Origin: Methylotetracoccus oryzae
GTDB taxonomy: Bacteria > Pseudomonadota > Gammaproteobacteria > Methylococcales > Methylococcaceae
Direction of reading: 5' to 3'
Length of the DNA stretch: 64,000 nucleotides
Assembly (NCBI RefSeq): GCF_006175985.1
Contig: NZ_SRSH01000018.1
Span: forward strand, 42,318 to 106,317
The translations under genes and the position numbers were made by a program. Shown piece by piece: positions 37,853 to 48,600 of the stretch (position 1 is the first letter of the stretch; every line of letters begins with the position of its first letter). The notes beneath the pieces are model-generated. The model was not told where the DNA came from, ran no database searches, and saw nothing but the letters and a program-made list of their open reading frames with translations.

Positions 37853-39553
37853 ATGCTTGAACGCCCACCGTGCGCTCTGCCGGTCGAAGGCGGACTCGAG
37901 AAATGCCCCACGGGCATCCGTGGCCTGGACGAGATTACCGGCGGCGGCCTGCCGCGCGGGCGTTCCACGCTGGTCTGCGGTGGCGCCGGCAGCGGCAAGA
38001 CGCTGCTGGCCATGGAATTCATCGTACGCGGTATCCGGGAGTTCGGCGAACCGGGCCTGTTTCTGAGCTTCGAGGAAACCATTCCGGAGTTGATCCAGAA
38101 TGTCGAATCGCTCGGCTTCGGCCTCGCAGGACTTATCGAGCAGAACCAGTTGGCGCTGGACCACATCCAGATCGAACGCGCCGAGATCGAAGAAACCGGC
38201 GAGTACGATCTCGAGGGTTTATTCATCCGCATCGACCATCTACTCCGGCAGACCGGAGCCCGGCGCATCGCCGTCGACTCGCTGGAGGCCCTCTTCGCCG
38301 GGGTTCCGAGCGAAGCCATACTCCGTAGCGAGTTGCGGCGGCTGTTCCGATGGTTCAAGACCAAAGGCGTCACGGCTGTCATCACGGCCGAACAGGGCCG
38401 CAATTCGCTGAGCCGCCACAATCTCGAGGAATACATCAGCGACTGTGTGATCTTTCTCGACCACCGGGTCGCGCAGCAGATCGCGACGCGCCGCTTGCGC
38501 GTGATCAAGTACCGCGGCTCGGCTCACGGGTCCAGCGAGTATCCGACGATGATCGACGAGCGCGGCCTGAGCGTGCTGCCGATCAGTTCGCTCAGCCTGA
38601 ACTATGCAGTCAGCACGGAACGGGTTCCGACCGGCATTCCCCGTCTGGACACGATGCTGGACGGCAAGGGCTATTACCGTGGCAGCACGATACTGGTTTC
38701 AGGCAGTGCCGGCACGGGCAAGTCCAGCTTGGCTGCGGCCTTTGTGAATGCCGCGTGCCAGCGGGGCGAGGCATGCCTGTACCTGGCCTTTGAGGAAGCC
38801 CCCGCGCAAATCCGGCGCAACATGGCCTCGATCGGGTTCGATCTGGGTCAGTGGGAAAGCCGAGGGCTGCTGCGGTTCAACGCCGTTCGGTCGACTGCCT
38901 ACGGGCTGGAGGAGCACCTTGTTCAACTCCACAAGCTCGTCCACGAGTATCGGCCCACTGCGGTCGTCATCGACCCCATCAGCAACCTCTGTTCGATCGC
39001 CGATTTCCACGAGGTCAAGGCGATGCTGTCCCGGGTGATCGATTTCCTGAAGAATCTCAACATCACGACGATCCTGACCAGTCTCGAAGAGGCCGGCTCC
39101 GAAAAGACCGACGTCGGGATCTCCTCGCTGATGGATACCTGGCTGCTGCTTCGGAATATCGAAACCTCTGGGGAACGCAACCGACTGTTATTCGTCCTCA
39201 AAAGCCGCGGTATGGCGCATTCGAACCAGGTCCGCGAGTTCCGGCTGTCCGACGAGGGCATTCAACTCACCGATGTGTACAACGCGGCAGGCGCTGTGCT
39301 GACCGGTTCCGCGCGCCTGATCGCGGAGTCACATCACCGCGCCGAGGAGAGCCTCCGGCGGAGGCAGGTCACGCTGCGCCAGAACGAACTTGAGCAGCGG
39401 CAGCGGCAAATTCGGAGCCAGATCGAAGAGCTTCAACTACAGGCCAGCTATCTGAAGGAGGAAATGCGCGCACTCGCGGCGGATGAGCAGGCCCGCCTCG
39501 AGACCTTGGCGCAGGAACTCGGAACGGTCTCACAAGCCCGACAAGCCGATTGA
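37853..39553 (+). CDS. kaiC: KaiC-family double-domain ATPase
   Basis: 566-residue RecA-like protein with two tandem KaiC domains. CI: Walker A GGAGSGKT at about 43-50 and the catalytic Glu pair in [11 protein letters not shown]: Walker A GSAGTGKS at about 284-291 and AFEEAP. In CII the position of the cyanobacterial autophosphorylation sites Ser431/Thr432 reads GISSLMDT, i.e. Ser424-Ser425, so phosphorylation is possible on two serines. A C-terminal coiled coil (about 480-566, Gln/Glu/Arg rich) is longer than the A-loop tail of cyanobacterial KaiC. AGGAG 7 bases before the ATG. Non-cyanobacterial kai systems lacking KaiA often serve stress or timing roles. Confidence 0.93.
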   Translation: MLERPPCALPVEGGLEKCPTGIRGLDEITGGGLPRGRSTLVCGGAGSGKTLLAMEFIVRGIREFGEPGLFLSFEETIPELIQNVESLGFGLAGLIEQNQLALDHIQIERAEIEETGEYDLEGLFIRIDHLLRQTGARRIAVDSLEALFAGVPSEAILRSELRRLFRWFKTKGVTAVITAEQGRNSLSRHNLEEYISDCVIFLDHRVAQQIATRRLRVIKYRGSAHGSSEYPTMIDERGLSVLPISSLSLNYAVSTERVPTGIPRLDTMLDGKGYYRGSTILVSGSAGTGKSSLAAAFVNAACQRGEACLYLAFEEAPAQIRRNMASIGFDLGQWESRGLLRFNAVRSTAYGLEEHLVQLHKLVHEYRPTAVVIDPISNLCSIADFHEVKAMLSRVIDFLKNLNITTILTSLEEAGSEKTDVGISSLMDTWLLLRNIETSGERNRLLFVLKSRGMAHSNQVREFRLSDEGIQLTDVYNAAGAVLTGSARLIAESHHRAEESLRRRQVTLRQNELEQRQRQIRSQIEELQLQASYLKEEMRALAADEQARLETLAQELGTVSQARQAD

Positions 39554-39567
39554 CCCGAGGCCCCACC

Positions 39568-39897
39568 ATGCATCCACATGAAAATACCGCCCTGGCTCCG
39601 GATGACTCTGCGAACCCGGAACGTTGGGAGTTACGGCTGTATGTCGCAGGCCAGACACCGCGGGCGCTCACCGCCTTTGCCAACCTGAAGAAACTGTGCG
39701 AGCAGCATCTGTCGGGCCGCTACTCGATCGAGGTCGTCGATCTGCTGCAGAACCCCACCCTGGCCGCGGGGGAGCAGATCCTGGCGATTCCGACCCTGGT
39801 GCGCAAGCTGCCGGAGCCGGTGAAAAAGATCATCGGTGATCTGTCAAACGAGGAGAGGGTACTCGTCGGTCTGGACCTTCGCCCGAAAGAACGCTGA
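39568..39897 (+). CDS. kaiB: KaiB-family protein, first copy
   Basis: 109 residues, thioredoxin-like KaiB fold: [20 protein letters not shown], then [21 protein letters not shown] and [10 protein letters not shown] with the cis-Pro. ATG at 39568 with GAGG 7 bases upstream. It lies 14 bases after kaiC. The KaiB C-terminus [15 protein letters not shown] is conserved in both copies here. Confidence 0.93.
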   Translation: MHPHENTALAPDDSANPERWELRLYVAGQTPRALTAFANLKKLCEQHLSGRYSIEVVDLLQNPTLAAGEQILAIPTLVRKLPEPVKKIIGDLSNEERVLVGLDLRPKER

Positions 39898-39907
39898 GGT
39901 GTCGCCC

Positions 39908-40255
39908 ATGCTCAAGCCCGAATCGCAGTCGACGACCGAAGCTTTCGAGGCGGCGCTACAGGCCAGTACCGAACAACATTATGAACTGAGGCTCTACATC
40001 GCCGGCATGACGCCCCGCTCGCAGGAAGCGCTACGCAATGTCACGCAGATCTGCGAGCAGCATCTGGCCGGGCGCTACACCTTGCAGGTGATCGACCTGT
40101 ACCAGAATCCTGTCCTTGCTGCCGGAGAGCAGATAATCGCCGCACCGACCTTGATCCGGACGTTGCCACTGCCCTTGCGCAAGCTGATCGGCAGCATGGC
40201 GGATGAGGAAAGGGTTCTCGTGGGTCTGGATCTGAAGCCGATCGAACCGCCATGA
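39908..40255 (+). CDS. kaiB: KaiB-family protein, second copy
   Basis: 115 residues, clearly a tandem duplicate of the gene before it ([46 protein letters not shown]). The N-terminal 25 residues differ and are rich in Ser, Thr and Glu. TGAGGTG precedes the ATG. The stop overlaps the start of the hybrid kinase (ATGA), so kinase and KaiB are made together. Confidence 0.93.
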   Translation: MLKPESQSTTEAFEAALQASTEQHYELRLYIAGMTPRSQEALRNVTQICEQHLAGRYTLQVIDLYQNPVLAAGEQIIAAPTLIRTLPLPLRKLIGSMADEERVLVGLDLKPIEPP

Positions 40256-42933
40256 GCCAGACTCCGCAGCGGCTTCGCGAAGCCGTCGATCTGCTTGCGG
40301 AAAACGAGGCCTTGCGCGCGCGGCTCGACGAGGCGGAACAGACCCTCCAGGCCATCCGCAACGGCGACGTCGATGCGCTGGTCGTGGCCGGGCCTAATGG
40401 CGACCAACTCTATTCCCTGGCCGGCGTCGAAAGCACCTACCGCCTGATCGTCGAAACCATGCACGAGGCGGCACTTACGGTGACCACCGACGGGACGATC
40501 CGGTACTGCAACCGGCGTTTCGGGGAACTGCTGAGAACGCCTCTGAACCAGGTGATGGGGAGCCCTGTCGCGAACTTCACGGCGCCCGCGCAACGGCGCC
40601 CCTTGCAGTCACTGCTGGCCGAGGCGGTATCGCAACCGGTCCAGCGGCGACTGGTACTGCAGGCGGGGGACGGCACGCCGGTACCGGCCCAGATTTCCGG
40701 CAGCCGGCTGGACGTCGATGGCGCGACCGGACTATGTCTGGTGATCTCCGACCTCACCGTGCTCGAGGCATCCTCCAGATCCTTGAAAATGCTGCGCGAT
40801 CAGCAGCAGGCCCTCGAGGCAAGCCAAGCCCTGCTGCAAAGCTTCTACGACAGTTCGCCCTTCCTGATGGGCGTCGCGGAAGTCGTGGGCGAGAAAACAC
40901 AGGCACTGCGTGGAAATGCGGCGATGGAAGCGTTCATCGCGGCCAAAGCGGACTACCCGCCGTCATGGAACGGTCGGGAACTCGGCCCGACCGCGGCCAT
41001 CGACCGCCGCTGGATCGACGCCGTGCGGCAAGCGCAACGCACCCTGGCGCCAGTGCGCTTCGAGTTCGCGACCGCGGAACCCGACACCGGGCGGTGGCTG
41101 ACGGCTACCGTGTCGTTTCTCGGAGAAAGTCTCGACGGCCGGCCGCAATTTAGTCTCGTCGCCGAGGACATCACTGAGCGCAAGGCAGGCGAGGCGGAGC
41201 TGCAGCACCATCGATGGCACCTGGAGGACATGGTCGCTCAGCGCACGGCAGCGCTGCGGGAGAGCGAGAGCCGGTTTCGCGACTTGGCCGATTCGGCGCC
41301 GGTCATGGTATGGATGGCAACCCCCGACAAGCGTCGCAGCTACTTCAACGAGACGTGGCTAAAGTTCACCGGGCGCTCCCTCGAGCAGGAACTGGGTTAC
41401 GGCTGGACGGAAAACATTCATCCCGACGACTATCCTGCCAGTGTCGACACTTTCGAACGCGCCTGTGACACGCGGCAGCCCTTCGAGCTGGAGTACAGGC
41501 TACGCCGCTTCGACGGCGAATATCGCTGGATACTGGATTTCGGCAAACCGCGCGATGACGCCCGCCACGAGTTCCTGGGCTACATCGGCTCGTGCATCGA
41601 CATCACCGACCGTAAGCGAGCCGAGGCGGAGCTGGCATCGGCCTGGGCCGCCGCCAAGGCCGCCAACCGGGCAAAGAGCGAATTCCTGGCCAATATGAGC
41701 CATGAAATCCGTACGCCGATGAACGCCATCGTCGGCTTGACCCATTTGTTGACGATGAAATCCCGGGATGCGGAGCAGCAACACCAGTTAAGCAAGATCG
41801 TCGATGCGGCCGACCACCTGCTGGCGCTCATCGACGACATACTCGACTTGTCCAAGATCGAAGCCGGAAAGCTCCTTCTGGAAGAGACGGCGTTCAGGGT
41901 GGAGGAACTGCTCGAGGCGGTCACGGCCCTGATGAAGGACAAGGCCGAAAGCAAGGGGCTTGGATGGACCGTCGAGATCGATCCCGCCTTGCAGGAAGCC
42001 CTGATTGGTGATGCCTTGCGCTTGCGGCAGGTCCTGCTGAACTTCGCCAGCAATGCCATCAAGTTCACCGAGTACGGGGGAATCGCGTTCCGCATCCGAC
42101 GGGTAAGCCAGACCCCGAAGCAACTGTGCGTCCGTTTCGAGGTCGAGGACACCGGCATCGGCATCTCCGCTGACCAGTGCAGACGCCTCTTCAATGCCTT
42201 TGAACAGGCGGACGGGTCGATCACCCGGCGCTTCGGTGGAACCGGCCTGGGCCTGGTCATCAGCAAGGGTCTGGTGGAACTGATGGGTGGCGAAGTGGAG
42301 GTAAGCAGCGAACCTGGCCGGGGCAGCCGGTTTTCGTTCACAGTCCCCTTCGTAAGGGAACCCCTGCAGGCTCAGCGGGCCCGCCTCCCGGAAACGCCCC
42401 CGGCCACGTCCGCCGACGTTGCGCGGCAGCACGCGGGCGCCCGTATCCTAATGGCGGAGGACAATGTCATCAACCAGGAAGTCGCCGTGGAAATGCTGAA
42501 GGACTGCGCGTTGCGGGTCGATGTCGCGGATGACGGCTCGCTCGCGGTCGAGATGGCGGAACGCAACGACTACGACCTGATTCTGATGGACATGCAGATG
42601 CCGCTGATGGATGGCCTCGAGGCCACGCGGCGGATCCGGCGGCTCCCCGGGCGGCAGGGCACCCCGATTTTGGCGATGACCGCAAACGCCTTCGGCGAGG
42701 ACCGTGACGCTTGCTTCAGCGCCGGCATGAACGACTTCCTGAGCAAGCCGATCCCACCCGCAGTGCTCTATGGAGCCGTGCTGCATTGGCTGAATCAAGC
42801 GACCCGCGATCGGGCAAACGGCAGCCCCGGTCTGGCGAAACCCAATGGACCCGGCGTTTCGCCGGCCGACGCTGGGGGATGTCTGCCGGAGGACCACGAC
42901 CTCCGTACCAGCACTGAGACGCCCGAAGACTGA
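40252..42933 (+). CDS. Hybrid sensor histidine kinase of the kai operon
   Basis: 893 residues, soluble. An N-terminal coiled coil (1-40) is followed by PAS domains at about 55-170, 195-310 and 340-465, then HisKA with [13 protein letters not shown], an HATPase with FASNAIKFT and [10 protein letters not shown], and a receiver domain whose phospho-acceptor Asp sits in LILMDMQMP. No output domain is present, so it must pass phosphate to an unlinked partner. The ATGA overlap with kaiB2 argues that this kinase is the input or output of the Kai module, taking the place held by SasA or CikA in cyanobacteria; it lacks the KaiB-like sensor of SasA. Confidence 0.92.
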   Translation: MSQTPQRLREAVDLLAENEALRARLDEAEQTLQAIRNGDVDALVVAGPNGDQLYSLAGVESTYRLIVETMHEAALTVTTDGTIRYCNRRFGELLRTPLNQVMGSPVANFTAPAQRRPLQSLLAEAVSQPVQRRLVLQAGDGTPVPAQISGSRLDVDGATGLCLVISDLTVLEASSRSLKMLRDQQQALEASQALLQSFYDSSPFLMGVAEVVGEKTQALRGNAAMEAFIAAKADYPPSWNGRELGPTAAIDRRWIDAVRQAQRTLAPVRFEFATAEPDTGRWLTATVSFLGESLDGRPQFSLVAEDITERKAGEAELQHHRWHLEDMVAQRTAALRESESRFRDLADSAPVMVWMATPDKRRSYFNETWLKFTGRSLEQELGYGWTENIHPDDYPASVDTFERACDTRQPFELEYRLRRFDGEYRWILDFGKPRDDARHEFLGYIGSCIDITDRKRAEAELASAWAAAKAANRAKSEFLANMSHEIRTPMNAIVGLTHLLTMKSRDAEQQHQLSKIVDAADHLLALIDDILDLSKIEAGKLLLEETAFRVEELLEAVTALMKDKAESKGLGWTVEIDPALQEALIGDALRLRQVLLNFASNAIKFTEYGGIAFRIRRVSQTPKQLCVRFEVEDTGIGISADQCRRLFNAFEQADGSITRRFGGTGLGLVISKGLVELMGGEVEVSSEPGRGSRFSFTVPFVREPLQAQRARLPETPPATSADVARQHAGARILMAEDNVINQEVAVEMLKDCALRVDVADDGSLAVEMAERNDYDLILMDMQMPLMDGLEATRRIRRLPGRQGTPILAMTANAFGEDRDACFSAGMNDFLSKPIPPAVLYGAVLHWLNQATRDRANGSPGLAKPNGPGVSPADAGGCLPEDHDLRTSTETPED

Positions 42934-42975
42934 CCGGCTGCGATCAGCGCGGAGAACGCACGACTGAATCGCGTC

Positions 42976-44313
42976 TCACGGTCGGCGCCGTGCCGCGATT
43001 TCGTCGCGCAATTCCTTGTGACGGCGCCGATCGATCGGGAAATGCCACAGCAGGGGCACACCCAGTAGCATGATCGCGCACGGCAGCCAACCGTAGACGA
43101 TCAGCAACCAGCGGACGGAGTCAGCCGATTGAGCACCGGCCGAAGGCTCGAACCCGAAGGCCGCCGGCAGCGCGGTCGCCAGCAACACCCCCAGCGCGAC
43201 CGCGCCCTTAACCGCCATGCCCCAGACCGCGAAGAACAGACCGGTGCGCTGCCGGCCCGATTCGACGATGTCCTGGTCCACGACATCGGCGGCAATCGAG
43301 TTCGACAGCAGAAAGATCGACGTCAGGCTACTGCCGCGCAGGATGATCAGCGCGGCATAGGGCACGATATCCCCGGCACCCAGCAACGGAAAGGCCAGGC
43401 TCCAGAGGCCGACCCACAGTGCGGCGGCGGTTACCACACGGTGTTTGCCGAAACGCGCCGCGAGCCGGAGCCACAACGGAATCGCACCCAGTGAGGCCAG
43501 CGTCTCGGCCAGGATCAGGGGCGCAAACAGCTCGGGGCGCCCGATCACGTGCGTCAGGACCAGTTTGTGCAACGTGGCCTGGATCATGACCGCCGCGCCG
43601 AACAACAGGATGGTCGCCATCGTGCGCCGAAAGGCGCGGTTACTAAGCACCAAACGCAAGGCCGGCCACCCCCGCTGCCGCGCGCCGATCAATTCCTCCG
43701 GCGGCGCCTCCGGCACCTTTCCCAGTGCCAGGCCGACGAGTGGCGGCAGGCTCAGTACGATGATCAGCCCGATGGCCCACAGCTGCTCGCGCGCGGCCGT
43801 GTGGCCGAAGAATCCCATGATCAGCAGCGTCGCGAGAAACAGAACCAGCCCGGCGCCGCCGAAACCTTCGCGCCAGGCCGCGACATGATTGCGTTCCAGA
43901 TAATCGGTCGACAGTTCGGCACCCCAGACCTTGTGGGGCAGATCGACCAGCGTGAACGCGAGGAACAGCACGCTGGCCCACACGAACAGGTAGGCCAGAG
44001 AGACGCCCGCCGGGGGTGCAAAGACCATCCAGGCCGACAGCATCAAGGCCGGCGTGCCGGCAGCGATCCATGGCTTACGGCGTCCCCAGCGCGTCCGGGT
44101 CCGGTCGCTGAGCATGCCGACGACGGGATCGACGACGACATCGAGCAGGCGTGACGCGGCGATGGCCGCACCCACGCCCGCCAGCGGCAGGCCGAGATCG
44201 TCCGTGTAGAATGCCGGCACGAACAAGGCCATCGGCAGCGTCACCACCGCCTGGGTCAACTCGGGCAGCGCGTAGTAGATCAGCGTGCTGCGGGGCAGCG
44301 GGGTGTGGTTCAT
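42976..44313 (-). CDS. MFS transporter, glycoside-cation symporter type
   Basis: 445-residue membrane protein with 12 predicted segments, resembling MelB/GPH-type symporters: MLSDRTRTRWGRRKPW in the loop after TM2, DLPHKVWGAELS, and the TM-rich C-terminal half. It begins LIYYALPELTQAVVTLPMA. The ATG at 44313 is used; the frame stays open much further upstream but only as the shadow of the divergent glycosyltransferase. Such proteins carry sugars or lipids linked to sugars; the divergent neighbour is a GT4 glycosyltransferase, so an envelope-glycan role is possible. Confidence 0.85.
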   Translation of the reverse strand: MNHTPLPRSTLIYYALPELTQAVVTLPMALFVPAFYTDDLGLPLAGVGAAIAASRLLDVVVDPVVGMLSDRTRTRWGRRKPWIAAGTPALMLSAWMVFAPPAGVSLAYLFVWASVLFLAFTLVDLPHKVWGAELSTDYLERNHVAAWREGFGGAGLVLFLATLLIMGFFGHTAAREQLWAIGLIIVLSLPPLVGLALGKVPEAPPEELIGARQRGWPALRLVLSNRAFRRTMATILLFGAAVMIQATLHKLVLTHVIGRPELFAPLILAETLASLGAIPLWLRLAARFGKHRVVTAAALWVGLWSLAFPLLGAGDIVPYAALIILRGSSLTSIFLLSNSIAADVVDQDIVESGRQRTGLFFAVWGMAVKGAVALGVLLATALPAAFGFEPSAGAQSADSVRWLLIVYGWLPCAIMLLGVPLLWHFPIDRRRHKELRDEIAARRRP

Positions 44314-44415
44314 CGTCGAATCCGGCACAGAACGGTTGCGGGCCGGCGGGCGGTCCCGAAAGCGGCACTTGTACAGCCCGGCCGCGACGCCGACAAGTCC
44401 GACAGGAAGGCATTC

Positions 44416-45429
44416 TTGCGCATCACGCTGATCAGCGACGCCTGGCATCCCCAGATCAACGGCATCGTCACGGCCCTCGTCGAGCTGACCCGGGCCCTGA
44501 CACGTCTCGGGCACACCGTGACCGTCATCACGCCGGAACCCTTCCGCACCTGGCCGTGCCCGGGCTACCCGGATGTCCGGCTCGCCTTCCTGTGCGGCCA
44601 CCGGTTGCGCCCTCTGATCGATGCCTCGCAACCGGACGCGATCCACCTGATGACCGAGGGGCCGGTCGGCTTCGCGGCCCGCCGCTATTGCCGTCACCGC
44701 CGCTGGCCCTATACCTCGTCCTTTCACAGTCACTTCCCGGAATACCTGAAGCTGCGCGCCGGCATTCCGCTGCCCGTCAGCTACGGCTATCTGCGCTGGT
44801 TCCACCGAAAGAGCGAGCGAGTGCTCGTCGGCACCGCATCGCTCGCCGAACAATTGGCCCGAAAAGGCTTTCGCCGGCTTGCCACCTGGCCGCTCGGGGT
44901 CGACACGGAGCAGTTCCGACCGCAGGGCAAAGAAGGGATCGTGGCCCCGCGCCCGGTCTTCATGTACCTCGGCCGCATCGCTGTCGAAAAGGCCGTCGAG
45001 GATTTCCTGCGACTGGATCTCCCCGGCAGCAAAGTCGTGATCGGGGACGGACCGCAGCGCCCCGAACTCGAAACACGTTATCCCGAGGCCCGCTTTCTCG
45101 GCTACCGTCGCGACCAGGACCTGGCGCGGTGTCTCGCGGCCGCCGACGTGCTGGTCTTTCCGAGCCGCACGGACACCTTCGGTCTGGCGATGCTGGAGGC
45201 GCTGGCCTGCGGCGTGCCCGTCGCCGCCTACCCGGTTCAGGGCCCGCGGGACATCATCCGCGATGCACGCGTCGGCCGGCTCCACACCGACCTGCGCCGC
45301 GCCGCACTGGACGCACTGAATCTCGATCCCGAGGAATGTCGGCGCTACGCCCTGGACTGGTCCTGGGAAGCCTCGGCCCGGCGCTTTGTGGACCGGCTTG
45401 CGCTCCTCCAGCCCACCCGATCGGGATGA
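44416..45429 (+). CDS. GT4-family glycosyltransferase (mannosyltransferase-like)
   Basis: 337 residues, GT-B fold. The N-terminus ITLISDAWHPQINGIVTAL is typical of the MgtA/DgdA-like subgroup of GT4; in the C-terminal half VFMYLGRIAVEKAVEDFL and VFPSRTDTFGLAMLEALACG form the nucleotide-sugar site with its E-x7-E motif. No transmembrane segment. Start: TTG at 44416, preceded by AGGAAGG; no closer ATG fits. Members transfer mannose or glucose to lipids. Divergent from the MFS gene with a gap of about 100 bases. Confidence 0.88.
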   Translation: MRITLISDAWHPQINGIVTALVELTRALTRLGHTVTVITPEPFRTWPCPGYPDVRLAFLCGHRLRPLIDASQPDAIHLMTEGPVGFAARRYCRHRRWPYTSSFHSHFPEYLKLRAGIPLPVSYGYLRWFHRKSERVLVGTASLAEQLARKGFRRLATWPLGVDTEQFRPQGKEGIVAPRPVFMYLGRIAVEKAVEDFLRLDLPGSKVVIGDGPQRPELETRYPEARFLGYRRDQDLARCLAAADVLVFPSRTDTFGLAMLEALACGVPVAAYPVQGPRDIIRDARVGRLHTDLRRAALDALNLDPEECRRYALDWSWEASARRFVDRLALLQPTRSG

Positions 45430-45524
45430 TTCGGAGGAAGTCGCTTCGCCATCGGATGAAGCGAAGCTGTCGGACCCGCCACGCAGACCTCCCGCACGGG
45501 GAACGAACTAATCGTCATTAGTCA

Positions 45525-45559
45525 ATAGGCACAATTACCTATGTAATTTGGGCTATAGT
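45525..45559 (+). promoter_or_regulatory. AT-rich promoter/operator candidate of the ELW-repeat protein gene
   Basis: An AT-rich island in GC-rich DNA. ATAGG and CCTAT (45525-45529 and 45538-45542) form an inverted repeat, and TATAGT at 45554-45559 is a good -10 box about 130 bases before the gene. A very similar arrangement lies at 51690-51707. Confidence 0.45.
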
Positions 45560-45689
45560 AGACATCCCCCCAGGCGATACCTTAACCGACGGCAGAGGAA
45601 GAGCACGCCGTGCTTGAATGCCCGGAGTGCGCTGACCTTTTTGCCGATTCGGGAACCACCAAACCGAACGACACTGCAGGAGATGCGAC

Positions 45690-48600
45690 ATGCCCAACCA
45701 GACAGGCCGTTGGCTCTTCCGGGCTGACGACGGCAACACCGGTACCGAACTGTGGATCACCGACGGCACCACCGCCGGCACCTACCTGCTGAAGGACATC
45801 AACCCCGGGGTGGGCTGGTCCTCGCCCGATGGCTTCGCCGCGCTCGGCAACGGCCTGGTGCTCTTCCAGGCCGACGATGGCACCACGGGCACCGAACTGT
45901 GGATCACCGACGGCACCGCCGCCGGCACCCAGCTGCTGAAAGATATCCGTCTCGGCACCGGCTCGTCCTCACCCTCACAGTTCACCGCACTCGGCAACGG
46001 CCTGGTGCTCTTCCAGGCCAACGACGGCGCGTCCGGCTTCGAACTTTGGGTCACCGACGGTACCGCTGCCGGCACCCAGCTGCTGAAGGACATCCGGTCC
46101 GGAACGGGCTCGTCCTCGCCGACACAGTTCACCGCGCTCGGCAACGGCCAAGCGCTCTTCACGGCCAACGATGGCACCACCGGCCTCGAACTTTGGGTCA
46201 CCGACGGCACCGCCGCCGGCACCCAGCTGCTGAAGGACATCCGGTCCGGAACGGGCTCGTCCGTGCCCTCGCAGTTCACCGCGCTCGGCAATGGCCAGGT
46301 GCTTTTCACCGCCTCCGATGCCACCCATGGCACCGAACTGTGGATCACCGATGGGACCACCGCCGGCACGCAGCTGCTGAAGGACATCAATTCCGGCACG
46401 AGTTCGTCCGCGCCGCTTGAGTTCACGGCACTCGGCAACGGGCAATGGGTCTTCCGGACCAGCGACGGCGTCAATGGCTACGAGCTTTGGATCACCGATG
46501 GTTCCGCCGCCGGCACCCAACTCTTGAAGGACATCCGTCCCGGGGCGAGTTCCTCCTCGCCCACTGGCTTCACCGCCCTCGGCAACGGGCAACTGCTGTT
46601 CCGTGCCAACGACGGCACTGCCGGCAGCGAGCTGTGGATCACCGACGGCACCGCCGCCGGCACGCAACTGCTGAAGGACATCGTTGCCGGAACGGGCTCG
46701 TCCTCTCCCTCTGACTTCGCCACGCTCGGCAACGGCCTGGTGCTCTTCGTGGCCACCGACGACACCAACGGCTACGAGCTGTGGGTCACCGACGGTACCG
46801 CCGCCGGCACCCAAATGCTGAAGGACATCAATACCGGGCCGAACTCGTCCGTCCCCACGTATTTCACGGCACTTGGCAACGGCCAGGCGATCTTCCAGGC
46901 TCAAGACGGCCCCACCGGCGTCGAACTGTGGATCACCGACGGTACTGTCACCGGTACCCAGCGGCTTAAGGACATCTATCCCGGCACCGAGGATTCCTTC
47001 CCCAGCGCTTTTTTCAGGTTACCGAGCCCTAATGAACCACCCGTGCTTGACGGCACGCCGGCGATACTGCCCAATGGCACGGAAGACCAGACCTACACGC
47101 TGAATGCGGCCGCGTTACTTCAAGGGTATTCCGACCCTGACGGCGATACCTTGCAGGTCGGCGGACTGTTGGCCAGCCAGGGCAGCCTGACCGACAACGG
47201 CGACGGCACGTGGACCTTCACGCCGCCGGCAGACTATTCCGGGACGGTCACGATCACCTACATCGTCAGTGACGGCAACGGGGGTTCCGTTTCGGCCGCG
47301 CTGCAATTGGTTCTCGACCCGGTCAACGACGCACCGACCTTGGCGAATGCCCTCGTGGACCAGAACGCCACCGAAGACGCGGTTTTCTCTTTTCAGGTTC
47401 CAGCCAACGCTTTCGCGGATGTGGATGCGGGCGACACGCTGGCCTATAGCGCCACGCTCGCCGACGGCTCTCCCCTCCCGGCCTGGCTCGGCTTCGACCC
47501 GGGTACCCGGACATTCACCGGTACGCCGACCAATGGCGACGTCGGCACCCTGAGCCTGAAGGTCACCGCCACCGACAGCACTGGTGCGATTGTCTCGGAT
47601 ACCTTCGACCTGGTGATTGCCAACACCAACGACGCACCCACCCTCGCCAATGCCATCGCCGACCAGAATGCGACGGAAGATGCCGCGTTCAGCTTCACCT
47701 TCGCGGCCGATACCTTTGCCGATGTCGATCTCGGCGATACGCTGACCTACACCGCAACGCTCGCCGACGGTTCTCCTCTCCCGACCTGGCTCGCCTTCGA
47801 CCCGGGAACCCGGACGTTCAGCGGTACGCCGACCAATGGCGACGTCGGCACCCTGAGCCTTAAGGTCACTACCACCGACAGCGCCGGCGCGCTTGTTTCG
47901 GATACTTTCGACCTGGTGATTACCAACACCAACGATGCACCGACACTCGCGCATGCGATCGCCGATCAGAACGCGACCGAAGACGCCACGTTCAGCTTCA
48001 CCTTCGCGGCCGATACCTTTGCCGATGTCGATCTCGGCGACACGCTGAGCTACACCGCCACCCTCGTCGGCGGCGCAGCGCTTCCGGCCTGGCTCAGCTT
48101 CGATGCCGCCACGCGCACCTTCAGCGGTATGCCAAGCAACGACGACGTCGGCACCCTCAGCATCACGGTCACGGCTACCGACAGCGCCGGCGCGCAGGTC
48201 AGCGACACCTTCGATCTCGCCATCGCCAACGTCAATGATCCAGCCGTCATCGGCGGCACCCTGAACGGCACGCTAGCGGAGGATGCCGTCAGCAACAGTA
48301 TCGAGGGCACGCTGACCATCAGCGACGTGGATAGCCCGGCCACGTTCCAGGCGGTTACCACACCCACCACCAGCGATCAGGGGTATGGCACCTTTACCGT
48401 CACGGCGGCGGGCACCTGGACCTATGTGCTGAACAACAGTCATCCGGCCGTCGATGCGCTCGCCACCGGTCAGCAGCTCACCGACAGCTTTACCGTGGTG
48501 GCCGCGGACGGCACGACCCAGTCGATCGCCATCACCATCGACGGGAACACCGACGTGACCGGGCTCCCGCCCACCGACATCCGCTGGACCGGATCACCGC

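Noticed and set aside
44314..45285. Long N-terminal extension of the MFS transporter
   Set aside because: The extension is antisense to the glycosyltransferase and lacks membrane or domain features; the transporter begins at 44313.
45752..46420. Alternative-frame His/Arg-rich repeat protein within the ELW repeats
   Set aside because: A periodic pattern in another frame is a by-product of the 147-base repeats; it has no start signal.
45717..47028. Possible CRISPR array from the regular repeats
   Set aside because: The 147-base period is in frame, spacers are not unique, and the translation is a known protein repeat.
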